DNA of 25,609 nucleotides from Hymenoscyphus infarciens (lineage: Eukaryota; Ascomycota; Leotiomycetes; Helotiales; Helotiaceae), in assembly GCA_001414345.1 (NCBI GenBank), contig LLCB01000528.1, positions 1 to 25,609 of the forward strand, given 5' to 3'. The notes under the pieces are model-generated. The model searched no databases. It was given only the letters and a program-made list of their open reading frames with translations, and was not told the DNA's origin. Below are positions 1-10,620 of this stretch, piece after piece. How positions within the stretch are numbered: the stretch's first letter is position 1; every line of letters begins with the position of its first letter. The translations under genes were made by a program, and so were the position numbers.

Positions 1-437
1 AATAAATACTTAATATAAATATATATATAATTAGATAGCTTATTAGTAGACGGTCTACTAATAAGAAAGAAGAATAAATACTTAATATAAATATATATAT
101 AATTAGATAGAATATTAGTAGACGGTCTACTAATAAGAAAGAAGAATAAATACTTAATATAAATATATATATATAATTAGATAGCTTATTAGTAGACAGT
201 CTACTAATAAGAAAGAAGAATAAATACTTAATATAAATATATATATAATTAGATAGCTTATTAGTAGATAGTCTACTAATAAGAAAGAAGAATAAATACT
301 TAATATAAATATATATATAATTAGATAGCTTATTAGTAGACGGTCTACTAATAAGAAAGAAGAATAAATACTTAAAATAAATATATTTATATTTAGATAT
401 TATATTAGTAGATAGTCTACTAATAAGATAAGAATAG
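1..437 (+). repeat. Palindromic satellite array 1 (72 bp units)
   Basis: Six head-to-tail units begin at about 1, 73, 145, 219, 291 and 363 with lengths 72, 72, 74, 72, 72 and 75 bp. Units 1-5 are nearly identical; unit 6 is more diverged. Each has an AATAAATACTTAATATAAAT start, a TA-rich stretch, then a palindrome with arms CTTATTAGTAGAC and GTCTACTAATAAG around one base, then AAAGAAG. The base(s) at the palindrome centre differ between units: GACGGTC in units 1, 2 and 5, GACAGTC in unit 3, GATAGTC in units 4 and 6. The array is cut by the window start. No coding potential is seen. Function is unknown; a subtelomeric or other heterochromatic satellite is the simplest reading. Confidence 0.95.
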
Positions 438-640
438 CAAATAGGTAATATATATATATATAAAGATAGAATATTAGTAGATAGTCTTCTAATTAACTAA
501 GAGTAGTATTTACTATATATAGCTAGCTTATATATAGATAATCTACTTATAAAGTAATAAGAATAAATTTTAAATATATAGAATTAGTTACTTTAATTAT
601 TTATTAGTAGACTATTTACTAATAAAGTAGTAATTATAAG
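438..640 (+). repeat. Degenerate end of satellite array 1
   Basis: Three further units can be followed with increasing decay. One has a palindrome near 464-490 reading GATAGTC with an altered right arm (TCTTCTAATTAA). One near 530-555 is barely recognisable. One near 600-626 has ATTAGTAGACTATTTACTAAT, whose centre is in the opposite (TG-derived) state. The spacers have lost the regular AAGAAGAATAAATACT motif. Decay at the edge is as expected for a tandem array homogenised mainly in its interior. Confidence 0.75.
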
Positions 641-1259
641 AACTAGATATAACTAGTTAGCTATTCTATAAGTTATCTCCTTATTATAGTAAACTAATAT
701 ATATATATATATCTATATATATATATATAACTCTTAAGACACTTCTATAAAAATATCTAGGCTTAATTCTATTATACTCTCTTATAGTAGAGTTAGTATT
801 ATAAATATAATAATACTTCTATATCTCTATTATTAGAAATATTACTTTAAATTATTATAAATAGAGATCTACTAGCTTTTCCTCTCTATTATAACTCGTT
901 AGATTAGCTTATATCTATAGTTCTATTTATTCTAAACTTATTAAAATAATATTAAATTTAATAGAAGATTAATAAGTTTTTTATAATACTATTCTAGAGT
1001 AATTATAGAGCTTAACTCTTTTTATATATTCTTTTTATATATAATAATACTTAAGTAAAACTTTAAATTTATAAAATAGCTATTAGACTACTTTACTAAG
1101 TTCTTACTTAAATCTTAAAGTATTATTTTAAAGTATTAAACGTTTCTTAGTAATTAACGTTATATAAAATAAATAACCTAAGAACTATATATAAAAGCTA
1201 TCTAAACCTTATTAGAAAGACTAATTATAAAGAAACTAGTAATAATTATAGTAGTATAT
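641..1259. other. AT-rich sequence without recognisable gene
   Basis: It contains a (TA)n-type tract at about 697-729 and otherwise RIP-type low-complexity sequence with TAA/TAG in all frames. The TA tract separates the satellite from the first relic block and resembles the TA tracts beside the LINE, so it may mark an insertion boundary. Nothing else is supportable. Confidence 0.5.
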
Positions 1260-2080
1260 TATAAAAGTAAACTAAATAAATTCTAGCTTTATACCTCTTC
1301 TCTCTCTTTTAAATAAGATTACTAAAAGACCTACCTAATAACTAATATCTATATCTAATCTTTAGACTTAATCTTAGCTATAATAGCCTTACTACTCTTA
1401 GTAATATAGACTCTCTTAGCTTAATATTACTAGTTATTTCTAAGATAGCTAGCGATTTTTTAGATATTATACTTATAAACGAACTTATAGCTATATTTAA
1501 GAGTCTTCTTCTAAGCTTAAATAGGTTAGCTAGATTTCCTAATAAGTATTAGAAGTTTTTACTTATATTAAGGTTATTTATTATACTACTTACCTTTTAC
1601 TCTTAGAGAGTAAACTAGTTAGTAATCTAAACTATTAGCTAATACTTTTAATAGTTATAATAAATTACTAACCTTTATAATAGAGTCCTTATTCTCTTTT
1701 AGCTATTTATTATTCTTCTAAATAGTAGTAGTACGTTTATAGTTAGTAACGCTACTTTGTTTCTTAGTAAGAGTAGTAGTAATTACCTTAAATTTCTAAA
1801 TAGTATTATTAATAGTAGGAGTATTAGTAATAAACTAGTTATAATCGAGAGTAGCTTATATAGTATCCTTTCTTATATATACTAGGAATAGGTTAATAGA
1901 AAGGTTAAATTAATAACTAGTAGTCTTAGAAGTTATAATATAAATATCCTTACTCTTAGCTATAAAGATTATAGGGTTAATAATTCTCTAGAACTCTTTA
2001 TTAAAGGTGCTACTATCTAAGGTACTTATAGTATTATTATTAGTAAGAGATATAGCTACTAGAGAAGATATAATTATAGA
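1260..2080 (-). pseudogene. Degraded minus-sense coding relic, Pro/Ser-rich part
   Basis: The plus strand is pyrimidine-rich here. In the LINE further on, the former sense strand is the purine-rich one, so minus is the likely sense strand. Read on minus, about 1740-2010 gives runs of Leu/Ser/Thr codons (CTA, TTA, ACT, AGT) that would derive from CCA, TCA and ACA before RIP, suggesting a former Pro/Ser/Thr-rich segment. About 1260-1560 reads as a more ordinary basic sequence. Stops are only TAA/TAG. I recognise no domain. It could be the N-terminal part of a transposon protein. Identity is unknown and the boundaries are approximate. Confidence 0.35.
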
Positions 2081-2450
2081 GAACCTACTTAATATAAAAG
2101 TAGTTAGCTTAAGGAAAGACTATATTATAGTAAAGGAGTATTACTTACTAGTTCTATATAAATAGAAGTAGAGATGAATAAGAGAGCTATTAAGCTATTA
2201 TAAGAAAGTATATATTACTAAGTATACTATAGTAGTTAGCTTTAGGAAAAGTAAAGTCTTTATTAGAAGAATTCTTATCTAGTTATTTAATAAACTAAAC
2301 TACTAGAGTAGAGGATTTATATAACTAGAAGTTTATAAAAGTATTAAAGATAGAGGTTAGAAGTTAGATATAAAGGTAAAGTTAAAGTACTAGTATAACT
2401 AGGAAGGTAAATAAAAATAATTCGTTTATACTACTAATAGCTAGTTATCT
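2081..2450 (+). pseudogene. Degraded plus-sense coding relic
   Basis: Strand composition flips at about 2080 and plus becomes purine-rich. One plus frame reads through to about 2440 with mostly TAA/TAG stops, the kind RIP makes from Gln and Trp codons; one surviving TGA lies at about 2175. The reading is rich in Lys, Val, Tyr and Leu. No motif is recognised. The adjacent, oppositely skewed block at 1260-2080 could be a divergent gene of the same element or an unrelated insertion. ATG survives at 2174, out of context. Confidence 0.3.
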
Positions 2451-3673
2451 TATATAGTAAGTGCTTAATTTCTTATATTATTTAATAGCTTATATTTAAA
2501 CTAAAAGGAATTAGTATTACTAAGGTAAAGTTGCTATATCTAATCTCTCTAGGTATTAAGTTATATTCTTATACTAAAATATTAATACCTAGATAAGAAT
2601 ATTCTTAAGTATATCTTAGCTAAAACGAAGAACACCTATAGTACTAATACTATAAAATACTAATTCTAAGACTTTAAAGATAATTCTAGTAAAGCTAATA
2701 CTAAATATAAATCTTAATACCTTAATAATAAGCCTCTTCTTACCTCTACTATAAATAAGAAACTCTATAGTACTACTATTACTAGTAGATACTTCTTATA
2801 TAAAATTAGTACTTTTAAAACTTTAAATACTATTCTCTAAAGTTATTATATAAAAGCTCTATTAATTTACTACTTAAAACTAGATATATGTCTAAGATAC
2901 TAAAGATAACTTCTACTAATAATATATAGCTAAAAGAATAATAAGTTAGAGTTCCTCTTAAGTATAAGAGCTATTATAGAGTAAGCTAATTAATTAGGAT
3001 GTTTTAGAAATTAAAAGACTTCTTTTTAATAGAGAACCTTTTATTTAAATATAACTAAGATACTTTAACTATATTAGCTTATTTCTATTATAGTCTAACT
3101 TATTATAACTTACTAAGACTTAATAATTCTCTAAGAATACTCTAAGATTTTTGCTAGGTTAAGAGCACTAGATAAGCCTAAAATACTAGTATTCTAGTAA
3201 GCTAAAGCCTAATACTTATATTAATTATAATAATAACTAAATAGTAATAAAATATTATACCTTAATATAAAATAAGAGAATTAAAACTATTATAACTTCT
3301 AAAACTAAAGGAAATTAAGCTAAAGAAGCTTAAATATATATATAAGAGGAAATAACGTATAAAAGAGAGGTAGCTACTTAGCTATTAAGAATAAAAATAT
3401 ATAAAGTATAGAATAGATAAGAACTAAAGTATAAGAATATATAAATAATTAATACCTAAGGCCTAGTTCTACTCTTAAAATATAAGTAGAGAATTTAAAG
3501 AATAGATAAAAATACTCTATAAAAGGAATCTTATATAAGTTAGACTAAAGTACTCTAGTATTATATATTATTAACTAAGTAATATTAAAAGACCTATTAT
3601 TTAGAAAAGTAGTTAGTTATTAAGAATCTAGGACTTAGATAATCGACTTATAAACTTCTAAACTATAAATATA
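2451..3673. other. Unassigned RIP-mutated sequence
   Basis: Composition is mixed. A few CpA/TpG survivors occur (near 2461, 2532, 2631, 2889, 3000, 3150 and 3167). About 3240-3600 is A-rich/purine-rich on plus and may belong to a plus-sense relic, but no frame gives a recognisable protein and no terminal repeats were found by eye. Confidence 0.4.
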
Positions 3674-3784
3674 CTCTTCTTATATCTCCTCTTCTTATAT
3701 CTCTCTATACTAGGTCTTCTTACTCTAGGTCTCCTTATTCTAGGTCTTAGAGCTCTAGGTCTTCTTACTTTAGGTCTTAAAGCT
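3674..3784. repeat. 15 bp minisatellite, two unit families
   Basis: Two exact copies of CTCTTCTTATATCTC occupy 3674-3688 and 3689-3703. Five copies of a second 15-mer follow: CTAGGTCTTCTTACT (3710-3724), CTAGGTCTCCTTATT (3725-3739), CTAGGTCTTAGAGCT (3740-3754), CTAGGTCTTCTTACT (3755-3769) and TTAGGTCTTAAAGCT (3770-3784). The period is a multiple of three and the minus strand is purine-rich, so it may once have encoded a pentapeptide repeat on minus. That is inference. No unit contains CpA or TpG. Confidence 0.85.
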
Positions 3785-4420
3785 TTAAAGCTTTATTAAG
3801 TATAAAAATAAATCCTAGCTCTAGTTATTAGAAAGTTGTTTAATATCTATATAAATCTTTTTAATATATAGTATAATATTTCTATCTTATTTAAGCTATA
3901 GCTACTTACTTATTAATATCTTTTATTTAATTATATTTCTCTCTAAATTAATAAGCCTCTAGTTTTATAATACTTAGCTCTTAGATTAAATATAATTATT
4001 AATTTTATTTTAATAGAAGTAGATAAAATTCTAATTAAGCTAAATAGTAGCTATAAATCCTACTTATAGTCTTTTATAAAGCCTTATTATCTTCTCTAAG
4101 TTATTTCTTTATACTTTTTTAATTATATTATTTTAGTATATATATAAAAGAATTATATATTAAATTTATAATAAGAGGTAATAATAAGCTTTTATATATA
4201 TATCTACTTAAAAGAACTTATTAACCTTAAGTTTTTTACTCTAGTAGTTTTATATAACGTGTTTCTAATCTATAGAGTCTTATATATAGTTTTTTTTAAC
4301 TTCTACTTTATATATTTATATATCTTCTTTAATTACTTTATTTAATTTAGTATTAGTGTTTAGTAAACGAGTCTATATATATATATACTACTAGTATATA
4401 ATTATACTAGATATAACTAT
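3785..4420. other. AT-rich sequence, nothing recognised
   Basis: Low-complexity RIP-type sequence with stops in all frames. A short TA tract lies at about 4373-4388 just before the less mutated block at 4421. I see no gene, RNA or terminal repeat. Confidence 0.4.
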
Positions 4421-4687
4421 TATTAGAATAGGTGGTTTTAAAAGAGAAGAAGATAGTAGGTTAATTATATCTAAGGTAGAGAGAGAAGAGCGATTTCTAA
4501 GGTATTTACTTAGATAGAAATAGCTATAGTAATTCTATATTAAGGTACGTAGAGAGGAATAGTAGACGTACTTAGTATTTGAACTAGTAGGTATAAGAGA
4601 GATAAAGGTTTAATCTTAATTTATTAGTCGTAACCTAAGTAGATAAGCGAAATCCACAGTATTTAGCTAGAATAAGATATAAAGATT

Positions 4688-4712
4688 ACCTAGTAGGCTT
4701 TTTATACTAGGT
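4688..4712. other. Hairpin, 8 bp stem
   Basis: ACCTAGTA at 4688-4695 pairs with TACTAGGT at 4705-4712 around a 9-base loop that ends in a T run. It could form in DNA or RNA. It is too short alone to assign a role. Confidence 0.5.
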
Positions 4713-4769
4713 AGATAGAAGCAACTATATTACTTTAAATAGAGATCCTTAGATTAGCCTTATAAGCTT

Positions 4770-4790
4770 AGTACTACTACTAGTAGTACT
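4770..4790. other. 21 bp palindrome with single central base
   Basis: AGTACTACTA at 4770-4779 and TAGTAGTACT at 4781-4790 are exact inverted copies around one C. It resembles the satellite palindromes in architecture (odd length, one central base) and in its CTACTA/TAGTAG core, but it is a different sequence and occurs singly. Confidence 0.6.
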
Positions 4791-4860
4791 TATAAAGTTA
4801 TAGTAGAAAGTAGAGTTTAGCTAAGAGTATGAAAAGGATAGAAGGTAGTAATATAGATAT

Positions 4861-5800
4861 TACTACTTTATCTTAAAATATATAATTAGAACTTTAGTAA
4901 CTAGAATAATTCTAGAATAACTTAATAAACTCTTATCTATTATAAACTATTTTAACTTAACTAGAGTATTAAACTAGTTTTCTATTTATTATTATATTTT
5001 CTAATACTCTTATATTATTATAAGTATTAATAATAAAATTATAAGATAATTTTATAAGATATAAATTTATTCTTTAGAAATATTATAAAGTATAATATAA
5101 AAACTATAAAAGTTTTTAACTCTTCTTTATAAATAACTATATTTAAGAATAGAAGAAACTAAAGGGTTTATATATAAGAGTACTTATAAGTAGAAGACCT
5201 AACTTTTATATTTTTAATATTATATACTCTCTTTTTTAGAGAGATAAAGTAAGTAAAACTAGAATATTTTAGAACTTAATTCCTTATAAAGTTAGTATAT
5301 TTAAAAGTATTAACCTCTTTATAATATATATATATAAAGTTTTTAAAAGTTACTTAAATAGCTAATTTTTATAAAGAAAGTAGACTCTTATCTCTTCTTT
5401 ACTAGTAAAGAAGAGATTTATACTAAGAGTAAAAAAGATACTTAGAAATATAATTTTTAAGATAAATTTAACTAGTAAGCCTAACTTATATTAAAACTAT
5501 AGAAAATTTTAAAAAAGCTATATATAAAAATGTTATATATAATAACATGTTTTATTTAAATATATAAGAATCTATTAATTTTAAGTAAAGAGAGAAAGAA
5601 AAACAGAAAGGTAAGTAAGATAACTACTCTTAAGACTTTAATTTATAATATTAGCTTTAAAAAAGAAGAAAAGCTTTTAAGAGAAAGCTAATACTAATAA
5701 TTTATACTATAGGTCTAAAAAGAAGTAAACTTTTAAAAATAAGAGTAGTAACTAAGTAATTAATATATTTAAAATAACTAACTATATATAATAATAGTAT
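4861..5800. other. AT-rich sequence, nothing recognised
   Basis: No gene or terminal repeat recognised. A small cluster of surviving CpA/TpG occurs at about 5529-5604, including AACATGTT at 5545-5552, an 8 bp perfect palindrome. A short TA tract lies at about 5323-5335. Stops occur in all frames. Confidence 0.4.
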
Positions 5801-7745
5801 TTAATTTATTTTTTTATACTTATTTCTAATAATTTATATATTTTTAAAATACTAACGTATATACTAAGCTATTATTTTATAGATTTCTCTTAAAACGTAT
5901 AAAATAAGTAATATACTAAGTAGTCTTAAGTATATCTCTAATAATAATCCTATTACTCTAATATTATTATAATATTATTACTTCTTATACTTTTACTTCT
6001 ACTTACTATTTAGCGCTTTCTAATTCGGATTTTCTAGTATCTTTCTACTCTTAGTAAAGTGTCTTAGTATATAATTTAGAGTTATTAGTAGCTTTATTAG
6101 TTTAGTTTAAATTTTAATAAGCTATAAAATTAGCATCTATACTAAGACCTCTCTTAGCTTTCTAAGTTATACCTTACTTACTATTCTAAGTTTTATAAGT
6201 AGTACGCTCTCTCTTAGACTTATTATTTTAACTCTTATTTAGCTAATCCTTATTCCTTATACTAGTACTAAGACCTCTCTTACTATTCTAAGTTCTACTA
6301 GTAATATACTCTCTTTTAAGTTACTTATTATTTTAATTACTACTAGTACTAATAATAACTTCTTCTAGTTAATATATAGTTTATAAGTCTTTTTTACCTA
6401 CTCTACCTTCGCTCTTATACTTATATCTAGCCTATACTTTAAATAACTAAGAACCTTCTTACTAAGACTCTCTAATCTCTTAATTACTATATAACTTAAA
6501 GTTTAATTTAAAAGAGATTAAATTAAAGATATTAATATCTATCTTATTATTAAGCTAGAGAGATTTATTAAAATTAAAATTATATTTAATAAGAAATAAA
6601 AAAAGAGTATATACTCTTTTATCTTTTTTCTATTATTCTAGACTAAGTTTATTATTAAAATTATTATTAATTCTAAAGTTATTAAAGTTATTATTATCTT
6701 CTATATTCTACTATTAGTCTCTAAATACTTAAAATAGAGAGTAATAAGTATACTAATAGAGAGTTATATTAGATTTTAAAGAATATTTATAAGTTATCTT
6801 TATTATCTAAGACTAAAATATTATATAAAGTCTTAAAGCTACCTTTATAGATCTTTAAAAACGTTATTAATATTAGAAGTAACTTATAGCTTATCCTTCT
6901 TAGGCTTCTTATTCTTATATTTAACCTTATAATCTTTTTATTCCTTAGTCTTAGCTTTAAAGATATAATCTCTATTAGATATCTTAATAGTAAATTTACT
7001 CTTAAGAATTATACTAACCTTTTTAAACTTATTAAATAAACGTATATATAGCTAGTCTTAAATTAATTTACTAAACTACTTACTATTAATCTTTATAGTT
7101 ATTTATAATTTATCTAGTAGCTCTTATACTTATTTAGTATTAGAGTTATTTAGGTTATTCTTAATCTAGGCTTTTAAAGTAAAGAGTATAAAGTAATTTA
7201 GAGAATATATAAGAGTAAGAGTAATATTAGATATAACCTTACTATTATTAGAGTAAGAAGTACCTTACTCTTTTATAAGAGTAAGAATATTAATTCTAGA
7301 AATATTATAAAGGCTTTTATTAGCTAGTAGAAATAGATCGGTTTCTATAATATTATAACGTTACTTAGTATTAAGTTACTTATATATAACTTCTATTTAC
7401 CTCTTAACTTATATTTTAATAGATACTTAGTTACTTTTCTTAATAGACTATATATATACCTTTTATTTAGTTATAAGTTAAAGATATATAATAAGTATTA
7501 GAAAATAGAGAATAGAAGTACTAGCTCTCTTCTTATACTCTAATTTAATACTACTATTATTAGAGGCTTTATCTAAGTTATTTTAGCTTTTATTACTAAT
7601 TAGAGACTTACTAAGTTTTTATTTTTTATTTTTTATTATCTTATATACCTTTATCTTATCTATTTTTCTTTTTTACTTTTTTACTATCTTAATACCCTTT
7701 TCTAAATCTTTAATACTCTTTAAACCTTATTATATATTTACTAAG
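5801..7745 (-). pseudogene. Degraded minus-sense low-complexity protein relic
   Basis: Plus is pyrimidine-rich over most of this stretch, so minus is the likely sense strand. Minus frames show TAA/TAG clusters best explained as former Gln codons: near 6640-6710 a run of TAA and TAG separated by Leu, Phe and Asn codons implies a poly-Gln/Asn tract. Near 7560-7740 the reading is very Lys/Gln-rich. At 6141-6335 a basic Asn/Lys/Arg/Ser motif is repeated. Frames shift between these parts, so indels are present. Such composition suits a gag-like or other nucleic-acid-binding transposon protein, but no zinc knuckle, protease, reverse transcriptase or integrase motif was found. Not a single CpA/TpG is seen from 6136 onward. 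Identity is unresolved. Confidence 0.35.
6141..6335 (-). repeat. Imperfect internal repeat within minus-sense relic
   Basis: The plus-strand string ACTAAGACCTCTCTTA occurs at 6141 and again at 6267. A longer similar segment starting CTATTCTAAG lies at 6181-6232 and 6283-6335, an offset of 102 bp (34 codons). Read on minus, both copies contain a core like Asn-Asn-Lys, then Lys-Arg-Glu, then Thr-stop-Asn-Ser-Lys with the stop in the same place in each. A repeat that keeps a multiple-of-three spacing supports a former coding origin. Confidence 0.55.
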
Positions 7746-9373
7746 TTATCTAAAGTTAGATAAATATAATAGTAGGTATAGATCTTATAGATCTTAAGCT
7801 AGGAAGGTAGGCCTATTAAGGACTTTTATACTCTTAATAATATAATAAACTTAAAAGAGTATTAGTTAAGAGAATAATATAATAATTCTAAGTCTTACTT
7901 ATAATAGAAGGTTATATATAAATTAGTTTATTTTTATAAATTAAGAGTATAAAGTAATATAATTCCTATAATTACTAACTAGATTATAATATACTAAGTA
8001 GTTTTTAAGAACGTATATACTAAGAAGAGTATATACTTACTTTAATATAATAGGAGGAACGTTTACTAATAAAGTAATAACTAAATTTAAAGCTTTAAGT
8101 TTAGTACTAGGTAACCTAGAAGATAGTAGTATATAGATATAACGTCTATATAGCGCCTACTACGGAGTTAATTTAAAGTTTACTCTTAAACTTTTCTAAT
8201 ATCTTATATATATCTATACCTCTACTACTATAATTTTATTAATTCTAAAGCGTCTAAGCCGTTACTCTTACTTATACTAGTAACCTAGTTAAATTTATAA
8301 CTATCTCTACTATACTATAGAGTATATATACTAATCTCTATTCTAGCTAAGCTACTAAGCGTTTAATATAATATATAGTTATATCTATCTTACTAATACC
8401 TAGCTTAAACTAATAGCTATAAGCTATTACTAATATTACTAATATAATTATTAATTATTATAAGTAATACTCTAATAAGCTATTATTAGCTTTAAATAAT
8501 AATCTTATAAGAATTCTATAATAAAATAAATTAGGCCTAATTAACCTAAGGAAATAGTATAAATTATAAAACCTTCTAGTATAATCTTACTTTACTTTAC
8601 TCTTAAATACTCTATTTATAACTAATACGTCTCTTCTACTATAAGCTAAGCCTCTTAAGACCTCGTTCTCGAGTCTACTTATACTAACTTCTTTAGTCTT
8701 ACTCTTAAAAAGATTACTACTATATAACGTTCTACTATACCTATTCTTTTATAAAAATAAGTAATAATATACTATAGCTAATACTAGTAGAGATTCCTAT
8801 ATAATATTACTAGCTCTAATAATATAATAAGACTTTAGTCTTAATTATTTTACTAATAATAATAATCTTAATCTCTTTTTATACTCTAATCTCTTTATAA
8901 CTTATATACTTATATAAAAACTAGAGTACGTTTTAGTTATAGAAGATATAGATATTAAAGCTATACTCTCTTTATTATAGTAGATATAAGGATTTATTAA
9001 GATAACTCTTATAAGAGTTAAATAAGAGTTATAACTTATAAAATTCTTTAAGTTATTTATTAATCCTCTCTTTATAGCTAGGTATAAGTTAATTAAGTTA
9101 TTTTCTACTTCTAATTCTAAATATACTAAAATCTATTATACTAATATTAAGAGCCTTAGTACTATTAAAAAACTAACTAGTAAGCTTCTCTAATCTCTTA
9201 TATTATTAATATTTACTTAAGCTATTTATTATATTAGACTTTATAAAGTTTAAATTACTTATCTTAATTCTTTAGTAGAGTTTATAAATAATAAAATAAA
9301 GTAATATACTTGTTTTAGAAATAAAAAACGTTATTTATATTTAATAAAGAAAGTAGAAAAAATTTGTTAAAAG
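7746..9373. other. Unassigned, heavily RIP-mutated sequence
   Basis: Pyrimidine-rich stretches on plus (especially 8170-9250) suggest former minus-strand coding, but no domain could be read. Some CpG persists (near 8141-8165 and 8250-8262), notably TAGCGCCTACTACGGAGTTA at about 8151-8170. There are no CpA/TpG until about 9310. The 5' limit relative to the relic at 5801-7745 is unknown, and both could be one element. Confidence 0.35.
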
Positions 9374-9469
9374 GTAGTATAATTTATTATAATAGAAATA
9401 ATATAATTAATTATAAAGAAGATAATATAATTAACTATAAAAGAGATTATACTATTAACTATATAAGAT
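9374..9469. repeat. 24 bp tandem repeat, four copies
   Basis: Units lie at 9374-9397, 9398-9421, 9422-9445 and 9446-9469. All follow a TATAATTAATTATAAA-like core; units 2 and 3 differ at only a few positions and units 1 and 4 are more diverged. The core is itself close to an inverted repeat. AT-rich and lacking CpA/TpG. Function unknown. Confidence 0.75.
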
Positions 9470-10530
9470 TACTTTTAAGACTAGCCTTAGCTTTAACTCT
9501 CTTTCTCTTTAAAAGGACTTAAGATATTTTTTTTTACTATTTTTATATTTCGTCTTTAAAGATATATTAAGTTTTCCTTTCTTTAGTATTTAGGCTTATT
9601 ACTTTTCGTTTTTCTTCTCTTTAGCTTTTAAAGATATCTAAAATATTCTATTATTTTACTCTCTTTTACTTTCTAAAAAGGTAAAGCTTTTAGTATTTAA
9701 TTAAGTTTATAAAAGAACTTAAGAGAGTTTTTACCTTCTTTATTTTATAATTAAAAAATAAGAAGGTAAAGGTTAAGATAAGAAACTAGAGCTATTCTTA
9801 TAGCTACTACTTATTTCTACTTACTAGAAGTTACTTTTATATGTTTTACTTTTAACTAAAGAAATAAATAATTATATATTAAAACAATTTCCTTAATTTA
9901 TATTATAATCTTAGGATATTTATAGAGTATTATATTATACTTATATATAAAAATCTCTATTTTTATTACTTAAGGTTTATACTTTAATAGTAGTAGTTTT
10001 ATTATAAGTAGTATTTTAAAAAAAATTTACTTTATTAAAAACTTAAACTTAATTATATAAATAAATAAGTATATAAATAAATTAATAATACCTTCTCTAT
10101 ACTATATTAAACTCTTTTAGAATAATTTCTACTTTAATATAATAATTTTATAAGTTTTATTATTTATCTCTATAATTAAGTTTAAGGCTTATTTAAATAT
10201 ATTTAGATAAGGTAGTTAAATATAAGTAAAATTTCTAATATTTAAAGAAAATTATAACTTTATAACTTTATAACCTTATTCTACTTTATAAGAATATTCT
10301 ATCTCTTTTATTTAAAATAGTATAAAAATAAAATAAAGTTATAAAGCTAAAAGCGTTTATAATACTAGGTTTATAAGTTAAATAATTAATACTAAGTAAA
10401 TATAATTAAGACTTAAATAGAGAGGATCTTATATTCTACTTACTTAGTCTAAAAATAGATTCTACTTAGAGCTATAATACTAATAGCTTAGCTAGTTTCT
10501 TAGAATACTATAATTTTAATAATAGTAAGA
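9470..10530. other. AT-rich sequence, nothing recognised
   Basis: It contains homopolymer runs (T at about 9529-9536, A at about 10018-10025) and two CpA/TpG survivors (near 9842 and 9884). No gene, RNA or terminal repeat could be supported. The part from about 10430 may be the 5' end of the plus-sense relic that follows. Confidence 0.4.
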
Positions 10531-10620
10531 GTAGTAATAGTAGAGAGGGCGGCGATAGTAGAGAGAGCGGCGATAGTAGAGAGAGCAGTAATAGTAGAGA
10601 GAGCGGCGATAGTAGAGAGA
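10531..10620 (+). repeat. 18 bp GC-containing minisatellite, five copies
   Basis: Exact units GCGGCGATAGTAGAGAGA lie at 10549-10566, 10567-10584 and 10603-10620. Variants are at 10531-10548 (first six bases and last base altered) and 10585-10602 (GCAGTA for GCGGCG). The period is six codons; one plus frame would read Ser-Gly-Asp-Ser-Arg-Glu, a hydrophilic acidic repeat without stops. The exact units have no CpA/TpG, so RIP has no target in them, which explains this GC island in AT-rich DNA. It sits at the upstream edge of a plus-sense relic and may have been its N-terminal repeat. Confidence 0.9.

Larger units (their letters stand above)
4421..4860 (+). other. Less RIP-mutated island, possible plus-sense relic
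   Basis: This stretch holds about seven surviving CpA/TpG (near 4432, 4579, 4653, 4655, 4722 and 4828), several times the window average. It also has more G and several CpG. One plus frame can be followed through it with mainly TAG/TAA stops and a basic, aromatic-rich reading, but nothing matches a family I know. It also contains an 8 bp-stem hairpin (4688-4712) and a 21 bp palindrome (4770-4790). It may be a later insertion, a lower-copy segment or a structured element. Function is unknown. Confidence 0.45.

Noticed and set aside
1..640. Regularly spaced palindromic repeats resembling a CRISPR array
   Set aside because: Spacers are near-identical between units, not unique, and the RIP signature, telomeric repeat and LINE show a fungal nuclear context. 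This is a tandem satellite.
697..729. TA tract as a replication origin or promoter
   Set aside because: Similar TA tracts occur throughout the satellite spacers and in RIP-mutated DNA generally; nothing specific marks this one.
2174..2176. Surviving ATG as a possible gene start
   Set aside because: The plus frames here are broken by TAA/TAG within a short distance. The few ATG in the window are isolated survivors.
4421..4680. Short resemblance to large-subunit rRNA (GAATAGGTGG near 4425 and GCGAAATCCACAG near 4647)
   Set aside because: In rRNA these segments occur in the opposite order and with different neighbours; the similarity is limited to about ten bases each.
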